Shown here in pieces: positions 34,938-43,977 of a DNA stretch of 64,000 nucleotides. The position numbers and the translations under genes are program-made. The stretch comes from JAFGAS01 sp963809875 (GTDB taxonomy: Bacteria > Desulfobacterota > Zymogenia > Zymogenales > Zymogenaceae), in contig CAWELC010000006.1 of assembly GCA_963809875.1 (NCBI GenBank), positions 1 to 64,000 on the forward strand, read 5' to 3'. The first letter of the stretch is position 1. Each line of letters starts with the position of its first letter. Below the pieces are notes generated by a model that did not search any database, was not told the DNA's origin, and saw nothing but the letters and a program-made list of their open reading frames with translations.

Positions 34938-36520
34938 CAGAAATGCTCTCGGAACAGGAGAGGAAATACCGAAGCTATTCGTTTCTCGTGATGGGGCTTG
35001 TGGCGGTGTATCACCTCATTATTATCGGCGCCATGGGCCTGGGAGACAACGAGGCATACTACTGGACCTGGTCAAAGCACCTGGATATGAGCTACTACGA
35101 CCACCCGGCCATGGTGGCCTACCTTATCAAGCTGGGGACGCTCCTTTTCGGAGACACCCCCTTCGGGGTGCGGATCACCACGACAATCCTCTTCTTCCTG
35201 ACGACGCTGTTCGTCTACCTTTTGACCGTGCGGATCTTCAAGAACCATCGTGCGGGCTTCTACGCGACCGTGCTGATCAATATCGTTCCCCTCTACTTTA
35301 TCGTGGGCATCATTACCGTCCCGGATGCGCCGCTGGCCACGCTCTGGGTAATTTTTCTCTACCTCCTGTACCGGTCCGTCGACGGGGTAAAATGGTGGCA
35401 CTGGTACCTGTTGGGGGCGGTTGCCGGCGCGGCCTTCCTGTCAAAATATTTTGCGATCCTCCTGTTGCCTTCGACCCTGTTTTTCCTGCTGTCGGACAAG
35501 AGCGTGCGCGGCTATCTCAAGACCCCCCATCCGTATCTCGGCGTTATCCTCTCGTTTCTGATCATGATCCCGGTCTTCTGGTGGAACGCCGCCCACGGCT
35601 GGCCCAGTTTTGAGTTTCACCTGGTCGCGCGACACAGCCAGGGATTCCAATGGGATAACCTCGGCAAGATGGTCGGCGGCCAGATGTCCATGACCCCCAT
35701 CCTCCTCTTCTTCCTCTTTGCGGCCCTGTGGATATCGATCAAGCGGGGGCTTACCAAGAAGGGAGATGACATACGCTACAAATTCATCGTCTGGACGTCG
35801 GCGCCGACGCTGCTCTTTTTCTATATTACGATGTGCTTCACCGACAAGGCCGAGCCCCACTGGCCGGCGCTGGGTTACGTGCCGCTGGTGATCGCCGCGG
35901 CGGGCCTCTACCCGGAGTACCTCGAGAAGTGGGGTAATAAAAAGCTCTCTGACTATCGATGGATTCGGGCCCTCGGCTTCGGCGCCGTCGGACGGTGGAT
36001 GGGGCGAACGTCGGCCTTCAAGGCACTGGTCGCCCTCGGGATCGCCTTTCCCGTCTTTTTCATCGTCTTTATGAACGTCCAGATCTTCTACCCCCTGTAC
36101 CGTCCCGAAAAGAGCAAGTATGACATAACCAACGATTTTTACGGGTGGGACACGGCGGCCGAACGCGTCAGGGAGATCTCGGGCGAGATGGAACGCGAGA
36201 CGGGCGCCGTCCCGTTCATCTTCAGCTACCACTACAATCCCGCGTCCCAGATATCGTGGGCGCTCAAGGACTGGAAAAACGTCTACTGCATCTCCTACAA
36301 GACCGATCAGTTCGACTTCTGGACCAGCCCCGAGACACTCATCGGGCGTGACGGCATCTACGTCATAAACGACGCCTACAACAAGCCCCCCGGGGAGCGA
36401 TATGATTTCGATCGAATCGAGGGTCCGGTGAAGATAACGGTCTTCAGGACCAGGGGCTACAAGGCCCGGACCTTCTCTATCTATAAGTGCTACGGCTACC
36501 GCGGGATGAAAGAGCAGTAG
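34934..36520 (+). CDS. GT39/ArnT-like polyprenyl-phosphate sugar transferase
   Basis: 528 residues with about 11-12 hydrophobic spans. The first periplasmic loop has GDNEAYYWTWSKHLDMSYYDHPAMVAYL, the acidic catalytic pattern of PMT/ArnT enzymes, and VPDAPLATLWVIFLYLLYR follows. Family members move a sugar from undecaprenyl or dolichyl phosphate to protein or lipid A on the outer face of the inner membrane. With the GT2 and YdjC-deacetylase genes downstream it fits a Francisella FlmK-like lipid A aminosugar transferase. The acceptor is inferred from context. Confidence 0.85.
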   Translation: MTEMLSEQERKYRSYSFLVMGLVAVYHLIIIGAMGLGDNEAYYWTWSKHLDMSYYDHPAMVAYLIKLGTLLFGDTPFGVRITTTILFFLTTLFVYLLTVRIFKNHRAGFYATVLINIVPLYFIVGIITVPDAPLATLWVIFLYLLYRSVDGVKWWHWYLLGAVAGAAFLSKYFAILLLPSTLFFLLSDKSVRGYLKTPHPYLGVILSFLIMIPVFWWNAAHGWPSFEFHLVARHSQGFQWDNLGKMVGGQMSMTPILLFFLFAALWISIKRGLTKKGDDIRYKFIVWTSAPTLLFFYITMCFTDKAEPHWPALGYVPLVIAAAGLYPEYLEKWGNKKLSDYRWIRALGFGAVGRWMGRTSAFKALVALGIAFPVFFIVFMNVQIFYPLYRPEKSKYDITNDFYGWDTAAERVREISGEMERETGAVPFIFSYHYNPASQISWALKDWKNVYCISYKTDQFDFWTSPETLIGRDGIYVINDAYNKPPGERYDFDRIEGPVKITVFRTRGYKARTFSIYKCYGYRGMKEQ

Positions 36521-36634
36521 AGTAGGTCAAGATGCCGGCCGCAGGCGGGCTGAGGAAGGCCCGAGGGGCCGCTCTATTGAGACGCGGCACAGGCCAAGTG
36601 CGCGCAACCCGGACGAGCACGGATACACGAGACG

Positions 36635-37306
36635 ATGGAGAGTGTCCTGGACAGGATCATCGTGCTGGACAAGGCACTGTTTCTTGCCATAAACGGCGGA
36701 TGGGCGTCGCCCTGCCTGGATATGGTGATGGTCTTCGTTACGCTCTTTGGAAACGGGCTCTTTCTGGCGGGGATCGTGGGGCCGATACTCTATTTCGGCG
36801 ACAGGCGTCATTTCGTGGCGCGCGTATCGATCATTATCGCGGCCGTTGCCCTGGGGGGGCTGGTCAACAACGTCATCAAGGAGCTCGTGGGAAGACCCCG
36901 GCCGCTGGCGGAATTTGCCCAAGAGATACACGCCGGCGGCGTTTGGGTGCACACGGTCTTTGAGCAGTGGCGCAACAACTCGTTTCCATCGGGCCACTCG
37001 CAGACCGCTTTCGGGACGGCGACGGCCGTGTCTTACTACTATCGGGGGTGGTATACCGTGCCCGTCTTCATCCTCGCCGCGGGGGTGGCGCTGTCGAGGG
37101 TATACCTGGGCGTCCACTTTCCGCTGGATGTGGCGGCCGGAGCCTTCGTCGGGATCTGCTGCTCGCTCGTGACGTGTACGATAGGGGAGAGGGTAAAGGG
37201 CGGTTTGGTCCGCCGAAAGAAGCGGAGCGGATCGCCGCACGAGCGGCGGGATGTCACCCCGACGTCACCCGGGATCCGAGGTAATGAAACGACTCGTTTC
37301 AAATAG
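36635..37306 (+). CDS. PAP2-family phosphatase 1
   Basis: 223 residues with about five spans. The three phosphatase motifs are KELVGRPRP (residues ~83-91), FPSGHSQTAFG and SRVYLGVHFPLDVAAG. It would remove phosphate from a lipid (undecaprenyl pyrophosphate, phosphatidyl or lipid A phosphate) on the periplasmic side. It is followed directly by a second PAP2 gene; the two share clear similarity and are probably a tandem duplication. Confidence 0.88.
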   Translation: MESVLDRIIVLDKALFLAINGGWASPCLDMVMVFVTLFGNGLFLAGIVGPILYFGDRRHFVARVSIIIAAVALGGLVNNVIKELVGRPRPLAEFAQEIHAGGVWVHTVFEQWRNNSFPSGHSQTAFGTATAVSYYYRGWYTVPVFILAAGVALSRVYLGVHFPLDVAAGAFVGICCSLVTCTIGERVKGGLVRRKKRSGSPHERRDVTPTSPGIRGNETTRFK

Positions 37307-37322
37307 ACAGCGTGATAACGCG

Positions 37323-37910
37323 ATGAGCCGGACAAATCAGATGCCTTTCAAACAGCGCCTGCGTGAGGCCGACCGCAGGATCTTCCTCTTCCTTAACGGC
37401 TCTTTTCACAGCCGTCCGTTGGACGTCTTGATGGTGGTCATAACCCAGTTCGGCAACGCCTGGGTGATGGTGCCGTTGATGGCCCTGATCCTCCATCGGA
37501 TCGAGGGATCGTGGCTTTCCCACCGGTTCATCGTGATCGCTTCGGCGCTGGCCCTGGGGGGGATCTTCGGCAGCATCACGAAGAATATCATCAAACGTCG
37601 AAGGCCGCTCTCGGCTTTTCGGGAAGACATCAAGAACGGGACGGTCTCGGTCCATACCGTGCTGGAGCGGGCACGGAAGAAGTCCTTTCCCTCGGGCCAC
37701 GCCCAGACGGCGCTGGGCGCCTTCGTCGCGATAACGTGGTACTGGGCGGGATGGTATACGCCCGTCCTGTTTCTCTCTTCGCTGATCGTCTCTTTTTCCA
37801 GAATCTACCTCGGCATCCACTTCCCCCTGGACGTGGCGGGGGGCGCCGTGCTCGGGGTCGTGGTCTCGGTGGTGATCTGCACCGCAGCGGCCCTGTACGG
37901 GTTTGTCTAA
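37323..37910 (+). CDS. PAP2-family phosphatase 2
   Basis: 195 residues from ATG 37323 (ATG 37284, inside the previous gene, is an alternative with GAGG too close to be a good ribosome site). Motifs KNIIKRRRPL, FPSGHAQTALG and SRIYLGIHFPLDVAGG match the upstream paralog, with which it shares RIFLFLNGSF/ALFLAINGGW near the start. A lipid phosphatase of the LpxE/LpxF/BacA-replacing type is possible. Confidence 0.85.
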   Translation: MSRTNQMPFKQRLREADRRIFLFLNGSFHSRPLDVLMVVITQFGNAWVMVPLMALILHRIEGSWLSHRFIVIASALALGGIFGSITKNIIKRRRPLSAFREDIKNGTVSVHTVLERARKKSFPSGHAQTALGAFVAITWYWAGWYTPVLFLSSLIVSFSRIYLGIHFPLDVAGGAVLGVVVSVVICTAAALYGFV

Positions 37911-37927
37911 AGGGGAGCCCCAAAGCC

Positions 37928-38674
37928 ATGAAACCAACGACGCTGATGATGATCCCTACCTATAACGAGGCCGAGAACATCGCCGACCTCATCGAGGGGG
38001 TGCTGGCGCAGTCTCCCGTCATGGGGGTGGTGGTCGTGGACGACGACTCCCCGGACGGCACCGCCGAAATCGTGCGGTCTCTGGGTGGGCGTGAAGGCAG
38101 GATCGAGCTCATCGTGCGAAAGAACGAGCGGGGCAGGGGGAGCGCCGGGATCGTCGGGTTTGTGCGGGCGCTCAAGATGGGGGCCCGCTATATCGGAGAG
38201 ATGGACGCCGATTTCTCCCATGATCCTAAATATATAAAAGACTTCTTGAGGATGATCGAAAATTATGATATCGTGATCGGCTCACGGGGCGCTCCCGGGG
38301 GGCAGGAACAGGGCAGGTCGCCGGCACGAAGGCTGATCACCGCTTTTGCATCCTGCTATATCCGGGGGCTCCTCGGCCTGAAGGTGAAGGATGCGACCTC
38401 CGGGTACCGTCTCTTTCGCCGGGAGGTCATCGAATCCCTGGATTGGGACTCCATGGTGTCCGTGGGGCCGTCCATCGTGCAGGAGATGCTGATCCAGGCC
38501 CTCGCGCGAGGGTTTTCGGTCGTCGAGGTCCCGATCGTCTTCTCGGAGCGGCGGGCCGGGTCGGCCAAGTTTAACCTTAAGATCAGTGTGCAGAGCCTCA
38601 TCATGATCCTCAGGTTTCGCATGAAATACGGAAAACTGCGTCGCTCACCAGCGCCGAAAGGGAATAATGTTTAG
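37928..38674 (+). CDS. GT2 polyprenol-phosphate mannosyltransferase-like
   Basis: 248 residues. MIPTYNEAENI, VVVDDDSPDGTAEIV, GEMDADFSHDP (DxD) and DATSGYRLFRREVIE are the motifs of dolichyl/polyprenyl-phosphate mannose synthase. It would load a hexose onto undecaprenyl phosphate as donor for a GT39 enzyme such as that at 34934. Overlaps msbA by eight bases. Confidence 0.88.
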   Translation: MKPTTLMMIPTYNEAENIADLIEGVLAQSPVMGVVVVDDDSPDGTAEIVRSLGGREGRIELIVRKNERGRGSAGIVGFVRALKMGARYIGEMDADFSHDPKYIKDFLRMIENYDIVIGSRGAPGGQEQGRSPARRLITAFASCYIRGLLGLKVKDATSGYRLFRREVIESLDWDSMVSVGPSIVQEMLIQALARGFSVVEVPIVFSERRAGSAKFNLKISVQSLIMILRFRMKYGKLRRSPAPKGNNV

Positions 38675-40487
38675 CACGATCAAAGAAATTATCGTCAGGA
38701 TCAAGCAGTGGTACGTCTCGGCCGACGCGGTATTCCAGATCTATCAGCGACTGCTGAAGTATATCAAGCCGTATCGCCCCAGGTTCTTTGCGGCGATCTT
38801 TATGAACCTGATCTACTCGGGCACGTCGGCGGCCGTGGCCTATCTGGTCCAGCCCCTCATTGCCCAGATAATCGAGGCCGAAAATCTTCGGCTGCTGGGC
38901 TTTTTGGTCATCGCCGTTATCATAACAAATATCACGCGGGCGGTCGTCAATTTTGGCGGCACGTTCCTGCTTCGGTCGGTCGGCCTCTCGGTGGTCAGGG
39001 ACGTGAGGAACCAGCTCTACGGGCATATCCAGAAGCTCTCGCTCAAGTTCTTTTCCGGCACCCACACGGGGGTCCTCACCTCGCGTATCACCAACGACGT
39101 GAACCTGATAACGGTATCGGTTGACGCGATCGAGGGGATCGTCAGGGACCCCCTGACGATCATCGGCCTGATCGTCGTCGCCTTCACGATGGATCCGAAG
39201 CTTGCCCTCTTTACCTTCGTGGTGCTCCCGTTTATCGCCATTCCGGTCAGCCTGATCGCCGGACGGGTCAGGAAGTTCTCCACGAGAGGCCAGATGAAGG
39301 CGGCCGATATCACCACAATCCTCATGGAGACCTTTTCGGGCGCCCGCATCGTCAAGGCCTTCGGGATGGAGAAATACGAGACAGAGCGGTTTGAGCGCGA
39401 GAATTTCAAGCTCTTCAAGAACTTCCTGCGCAGCGCCCGGGTCAAGGCGATGAACGACCCGTTCATCGAGATCTTTGCGACGATCGGCCTTGCGATGGTG
39501 CTCTGGTACGGGGGATACCAGTCAGTCAAGGATAAGGCCTATTTCTCGCATTTCATCTCGTTTTCAGTGGCCATCGCCATGATATGGCCGTCGATCCGGT
39601 CGATCACAAAAATATTCAATAACATCCAGGAGGCGATCGCCGCCGCCGTCCGTATCTTCGACGTCCTGGACACGAAGGCAGAGATCAGCGATAAGCCCGA
39701 CGCATTGGAGCTTTCCCCAATAAGGAAAGATGTGGAGTTTCGGCACGTCTGGTTTACCTACGACGACAAGCCCGTGCTCAGGAACATCAATCTCAAGGTG
39801 AAGGTGGGAGAGGTGGTCGCCTTTGTGGGTATGAGCGGGGGAGGCAAGACCACCCTGGTCAACCTTATCCCCCGTTTCTACGACGTAACGAAGGGGTTCA
39901 TCACCGTGGACGGGGTGGACGTACGTGACGCCACGGTCAAATCGCTCCGATCCCAGATCGGGATCGTGACGCAGCAGACGATCCTCTTTTCCGATTCCAT
40001 CAGGAACAACATCGCCTACGGGACTCGAACCACGACCGAACAGGAGATCATCAATGCCGCCAAGGCCGCCAACGCCCACAACTTCATCAAGCGGCTGCCG
40101 GCCGGGTACGACACGATGATCGGTGAGCAGGGGATGAGGCTCTCGGGCGGCGAGCGCCAGCGCATCTCAATCGCCCGGGCGATCCTCAAGGACGCGCCTA
40201 TCCTTATCCTGGACGAGGCGACCTCGTCGCTGGATACCGAGAGCGAGATGGAGGTCCAGAAAGCCCTGGAAAACCTCATGAAGGGGCGCACCACATTCGT
40301 CATCGCCCACCGCCTCTCCACTATCAAATATGCCGATCGGATCATCGTCCTGGTGGCCGGCAAGATCGTGGAGGAGGGGACCCATGACGAGCTCCTGGCC
40401 CGATCGGGGGAATATAAGAAGCTCTACGACATGCAGTTTCGCGACAGCGCCGGGGCCGCGCCGGAAGGGGAAGCGACTCCATTCTGA
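38667..40487 (+). CDS. msbA: MsbA-like lipid A-core flippase
   Basis: 606 residues, full half-transporter. Six membrane spans (residues ~30-320) are followed by the ATPase with Walker A GMSGGGKTT, signature LSGGERQRISIARAIL, Walker B ILILDEATSSLD and H-loop VIAHRLST. Its place among lpx genes identifies the lipid A-core substrate. It homodimerises in the inner membrane. Confidence 0.92.
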   Translation: MFSTIKEIIVRIKQWYVSADAVFQIYQRLLKYIKPYRPRFFAAIFMNLIYSGTSAAVAYLVQPLIAQIIEAENLRLLGFLVIAVIITNITRAVVNFGGTFLLRSVGLSVVRDVRNQLYGHIQKLSLKFFSGTHTGVLTSRITNDVNLITVSVDAIEGIVRDPLTIIGLIVVAFTMDPKLALFTFVVLPFIAIPVSLIAGRVRKFSTRGQMKAADITTILMETFSGARIVKAFGMEKYETERFERENFKLFKNFLRSARVKAMNDPFIEIFATIGLAMVLWYGGYQSVKDKAYFSHFISFSVAIAMIWPSIRSITKIFNNIQEAIAAAVRIFDVLDTKAEISDKPDALELSPIRKDVEFRHVWFTYDDKPVLRNINLKVKVGEVVAFVGMSGGGKTTLVNLIPRFYDVTKGFITVDGVDVRDATVKSLRSQIGIVTQQTILFSDSIRNNIAYGTRTTTEQEIINAAKAANAHNFIKRLPAGYDTMIGEQGMRLSGGERQRISIARAILKDAPILILDEATSSLDTESEMEVQKALENLMKGRTTFVIAHRLSTIKYADRIIVLVAGKIVEEGTHDELLARSGEYKKLYDMQFRDSAGAAPEGEATPF

Positions 40488-40501
40488 ACCGGGAGATGAC
40501 C

Positions 40502-41239
40502 ATGGCAAGCAGTGTAACCGTATTCTTCCCGATGTACAATGAGGAGAATAATATCCAGCAGGCGGTCGACACCGCCCGGGAAGTCCTCGAAGAGATCACT
40601 GACGATTACGAGATCATCATCGTGGATGACGCATCCACCGACGCCACGGGTGCAATCGCCGATACGATGGCGCGCAAAGACCCGAGGATCCGGGTCATCC
40701 ACCATGAGACGAACCGGCAGCTGGGCGGCGGGCTCAAGACCGGTTTTGCCGCCGCCTCGAAAGAGCTCGTCCTCTATTCGGACGCCGACTTCCCGTTTGA
40801 CATGATGGAGCTCAAGAAGGCGGTGCGCGTCATACAGCACTGTGACATCGTCTCGGCTTACCGGTTCGACCGCACCAGCGAAGGATACCGCCGGGCCGTC
40901 TATTCGTTTTGCTGGAACATGCTGGTTCGCATCCTCTACGGTATCCAGGTCAGGGATATCAATTTTTCCTTCAAGCTCTGCCGCCGTTCGGTTTTCCAGC
41001 ACGTCCATCTGAAATCGGAAAGCTCGTTTATCGACGCCGAGCTCCTTATCCGCGCCAATAACCTCGGCTATCGCATCTTTCAAATTGGAGTGGACTATTT
41101 CCCGAGGACCCGGGGAGTCTCGCGGTTGTCGAGTATCCCGGTCATCGTCAAGATGACGCGGGACATATTCCGCTACATGCCGGAAATCAGGAGGCTGAAG
41201 CCCCTGAAGGAAAACAGCCAAAACGATGGGGGCGACTAG
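40502..41239 (+). CDS. GT2 glycosyltransferase (polyprenyl-phosphate type)
   Basis: 245 residues from ATG 40502 (GGGAG seven bases upstream; ATG 40496 is too close to it). VFFPMYNEENNI, IIVDDASTDATG, LYSDADFPFD (DxD) and NFSFKLCRR follow the polyprenyl-phosphate GT2 pattern, without C-terminal spans. Immediately downstream, overlapping by 14 bases, is a YdjC-family deacetylase. In Francisella a GT2 (FlmF2) makes undecaprenyl-P-GalNAc, which NaxD (YdjC family) deacetylates, so this is the best FlmF2-like candidate. Confidence 0.87.
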   Translation: MASSVTVFFPMYNEENNIQQAVDTAREVLEEITDDYEIIIVDDASTDATGAIADTMARKDPRIRVIHHETNRQLGGGLKTGFAAASKELVLYSDADFPFDMMELKKAVRVIQHCDIVSAYRFDRTSEGYRRAVYSFCWNMLVRILYGIQVRDINFSFKLCRRSVFQHVHLKSESSFIDAELLIRANNLGYRIFQIGVDYFPRTRGVSRLSSIPVIVKMTRDIFRYMPEIRRLKPLKENSQNDGGD

Positions 41240-42083
41240 GCGGCTCTTGGTAAACGCCGACGACCTCGGCCTGGTTGTCGGCATCAACCGGGGGATCGAG
41301 CGGGCGTTTCGGGAGGGGATCGTGCGGTCGGCCTCTCTGTTGGTCAACGCCCCGGGCCTTGATGACGCCCTGACTCTCGTCAAGAGGAACCCCTCGCTGC
41401 CGGTAGGCGTGCACCTCACGCTCGTGGGGGGAGACGGACCGGTATCCGCGCCGTCGACGGTGCCGACGCTGGTGGGCGGCAATGGGCGGTTCCCCGCCTC
41501 CTACGGGTCGTTTATCGCGCGGTACGCCGCGGTCGCACGGCGCGAGGTCGACCGGGAGCTTTCGGCCCAGATCGAGCGGGCGTTGGCGGCGGGGATATCT
41601 CCCACCCACCTGGACAGCCACCAGCATGTGCACCTGCTGCCGATGATCGCCGATGTCGTCATTTCTCTGGCTCGCCGCTACTCCATCGGGCGTGTCCGCT
41701 GCCCCCGGGGAGTGGGCGGGATCATGGGGCCGGGGGTGTCGCTCCTTGCGAAAAGGCTCCGAAGAAAGATAGAGCGCGGGGGGCTGGCGATGTGCGACCA
41801 CTTCGCCGGCTTCTCCCGGTCGGGACATCTGACGCTGGCGGCGCTCCTGGAGATCGTCCGGGGACTCGAGGAGGGCACCACCGAGCTGATGGTTCACCCG
41901 GGGCAGGACTCGTCGGAGGCCGTCTCCCGCTACGGGTGGAAGATGGGCTGGGAGGAGGAGCTTTCCGCGCTGGTCTCCAGCGAGACACGCGAGGCGGTCA
42001 GGCTCGGCGGCATCGAGCTGATCGGGCGCCTCGGACCCCCGAGCCGGTCGGAGTATCCGACGGGGCCGGGCAAAACGCCATAA
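41226..42083 (+). CDS. YdjC/ChbG/HpnK-family carbohydrate deacetylase (NaxD-like by context)
   Basis: 285 residues. NADDLGLVVGINRGI at the N-terminus holds the metal-binding Asp pair, GVHLTL a histidine, THLDSHQHVHLLP (residues ~120-132) the metal histidines, and ELMVHPGQD the last conserved His. The family removes N-acetyl groups from amino sugars. Between a polyprenyl-phosphate GT2 and lipid A genes, the likely substrate is a lipid-linked N-acetylhexosamine, as for Francisella NaxD. Hopanoid-linked HpnK is another relative. Confidence 0.87.
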   Translation: MGATRRLLVNADDLGLVVGINRGIERAFREGIVRSASLLVNAPGLDDALTLVKRNPSLPVGVHLTLVGGDGPVSAPSTVPTLVGGNGRFPASYGSFIARYAAVARREVDRELSAQIERALAAGISPTHLDSHQHVHLLPMIADVVISLARRYSIGRVRCPRGVGGIMGPGVSLLAKRLRRKIERGGLAMCDHFAGFSRSGHLTLAALLEIVRGLEEGTTELMVHPGQDSSEAVSRYGWKMGWEEELSALVSSETREAVRLGGIELIGRLGPPSRSEYPTGPGKTP

Positions 42084-42108
42084 CCGAATCGGGAGAAAGG
42101 AACGAATC

Positions 42109-43968
42109 GTGGGCATCCTCCAGCACCTCTCTGACATCGACACCACACTCTTTTACCTCGTCAACCACGGTATGAGCAGTTCGTTCGTGGACGGCTTTAT
42201 GCTCTTCATGACGAAGATGGATCTCTCCAAGATCATGATGATAGCGGTCATCGCCCTGTGGGCCGTCGCCAAGCTGCGGGCCAAGGCGGTGTGGGTGATC
42301 ATGCTTGCCGGAATCGCGGTGGGGCTCTCGGACCTGATCAGCTCTCAGATACTCAAGAAGATCATCGAGCGTATCCGGCCCTGCCACGTCCTGCCGGACG
42401 TCCACCTCCTGGTGGGATGCACGTCCACCTACTCGTTCCCCTCGGCCCATGCGGCCAATATCAGCTCGGCGGCGACGGTGCTGATCGGCTACTTCCCCAA
42501 GAGCGCCATCTTTATGGTTCCGATGGTCCTGGTGGTGGCCGTCTCGCGGGTATCGGTGGGAGTACACTGGCCGTCCGACGTGATCGGGGGGGTCATCATC
42601 GGGGTCCTCTGCGGCCTTTCAGTCATCGCTCTCGGAAGGATTGCGGAACGCGAGTGGCGGGGGGCCGTGACTGAGGGCCGAATCGCGCGCGATAAAGGGT
42701 GGCACATCCTCTATACGGTCCTGATAGCGGTGTTCTTTCCGATTATCGTTGCCGTTCGCGGGAAAGGTATCCTCGGCGGCGACGGGAGGGCCCGGTGGCA
42801 TGAGCGCCTGGGGAAAATCAAAACGGTCGGCGGCCGTCCCCTCTGGGTGCACGCCGCATCGGTCGGTGAGACGACGGCCGCCATCGGCCTGATCGAGGAA
42901 GTCAGGAAGAGCGCGGGAAACCTTCCCGTCGTCCTCACGGTCAACACCCCCGCGGCCCGTGAGATAGCCGAAAAGCGCCTGAAGGGGAGCATGGTCTGTT
43001 ACTTCCCGCTGGATTTTCCCTGGATCGTGAAGCGCGCCCTGGACCGTATTCGTCCCCGCGCGATCGTCTTTATGGAGGCGGAGATCTGGCCCAACTTCGT
43101 GGATGAGGCCGCCCGTCGGGATATTCCGGTTCTGCTGGTCAACGGGAGGATGTCGGAGAGGACTCACCGCAGGTTTTCACTGATCCGTGACTTCATTGCC
43201 GGGGTCCTGGGTCGGTTTTCCCTGGTCACGGCCCAGTCCGAGGAATACAAGTTGCGCTACACCAGCCTCGGGTGTCCTGCCGGCAGGGTAAAGGTCACGG
43301 GTAATATCAAATACGACATCGTGCCGGAGTCCCATAAGATCCCGGACGATATGGACCGGTTCCTGTCGTCGAAGAAACGGCGTGTCATGATCGCCGGGAG
43401 CACCCACGGCGGCGAGGAAGAGATTGTCCTGGACGCATTTGCGCGCCTCAAAGAGCACCACCCCGACCTCCTGCTGATCCTGGCGCCGCGGCATTTGACG
43501 CGGACGGGCGACGTGGAGGCGCTGCTGAAAGGCGAAGGCTTCAGCTATGTAAAGCGGAGCCGGATCGGGACGCGGAGCGAGGGCCCCGAAGCGTCAGTGC
43601 TGCTCTTGGACACGATGGGGGAGCTGGCGGGACTGCTGGGACGGGGAGACGTGATCTTTATCGGCGGAAGCCTCATCCCCGGCATCGGGGGGCATAATGT
43701 GCTCGAGGCGGCGGCCGTGAAAAAGCCGGTCCTCTTCGGGCCTTTCATGGGTAACTTCCCCCAGATATCGCGGGGACTGATCGACGCCGGCGGCGGTTTT
43801 ACGGTGCGCGACGCCGGAAAGCTGGCCGACATCGCCGAGCGGCTCCTCTCCGACCGGGCCTTTGCAGATGACGCGGGAAGACGGGCACTCGACCTGGTCC
43901 GCACCAACAGGGGAGCCACGGCAAAGACCGCGGCGGTAATTGCCCCCTATCTGGCGCGTAAAGGATGA
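42109..43968 (+). CDS. waaA: PAP2 phosphatase - WaaA (Kdo transferase) fusion protein
   Basis: 619 residues in one uninterrupted frame. Residues ~1-185 are a PAP2 phosphatase with spans and motifs KKIIERIRPC, YSFPSAHAANISSA and SRVSVGVHWPSDVIGG. After one more span (WHILYTVLIAVFFPIIVAV, the membrane anchor of normal WaaA), residues ~225-619 are a complete Kdo transferase: WVHAASVGETTAA with the catalytic Glu, FMEAEIWPNF, GNIKYD, AGSTHGGEEE and GGSLIPGIGGHNVLEAA. Start GTG 42109 follows GGGAGAAAGGA. WaaA adds Kdo to lipid IVA. Fused to a lipid phosphatase it may dephosphorylate the same lipid. Confidence 0.9.
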   Translation: MGILQHLSDIDTTLFYLVNHGMSSSFVDGFMLFMTKMDLSKIMMIAVIALWAVAKLRAKAVWVIMLAGIAVGLSDLISSQILKKIIERIRPCHVLPDVHLLVGCTSTYSFPSAHAANISSAATVLIGYFPKSAIFMVPMVLVVAVSRVSVGVHWPSDVIGGVIIGVLCGLSVIALGRIAEREWRGAVTEGRIARDKGWHILYTVLIAVFFPIIVAVRGKGILGGDGRARWHERLGKIKTVGGRPLWVHAASVGETTAAIGLIEEVRKSAGNLPVVLTVNTPAAREIAEKRLKGSMVCYFPLDFPWIVKRALDRIRPRAIVFMEAEIWPNFVDEAARRDIPVLLVNGRMSERTHRRFSLIRDFIAGVLGRFSLVTAQSEEYKLRYTSLGCPAGRVKVTGNIKYDIVPESHKIPDDMDRFLSSKKRRVMIAGSTHGGEEEIVLDAFARLKEHHPDLLLILAPRHLTRTGDVEALLKGEGFSYVKRSRIGTRSEGPEASVLLLDTMGELAGLLGRGDVIFIGGSLIPGIGGHNVLEAAAVKKPVLFGPFMGNFPQISRGLIDAGGGFTVRDAGKLADIAERLLSDRAFADDAGRRALDLVRTNRGATAKTAAVIAPYLARKG

Positions 43969-43977
43969 GGTCAGGGC

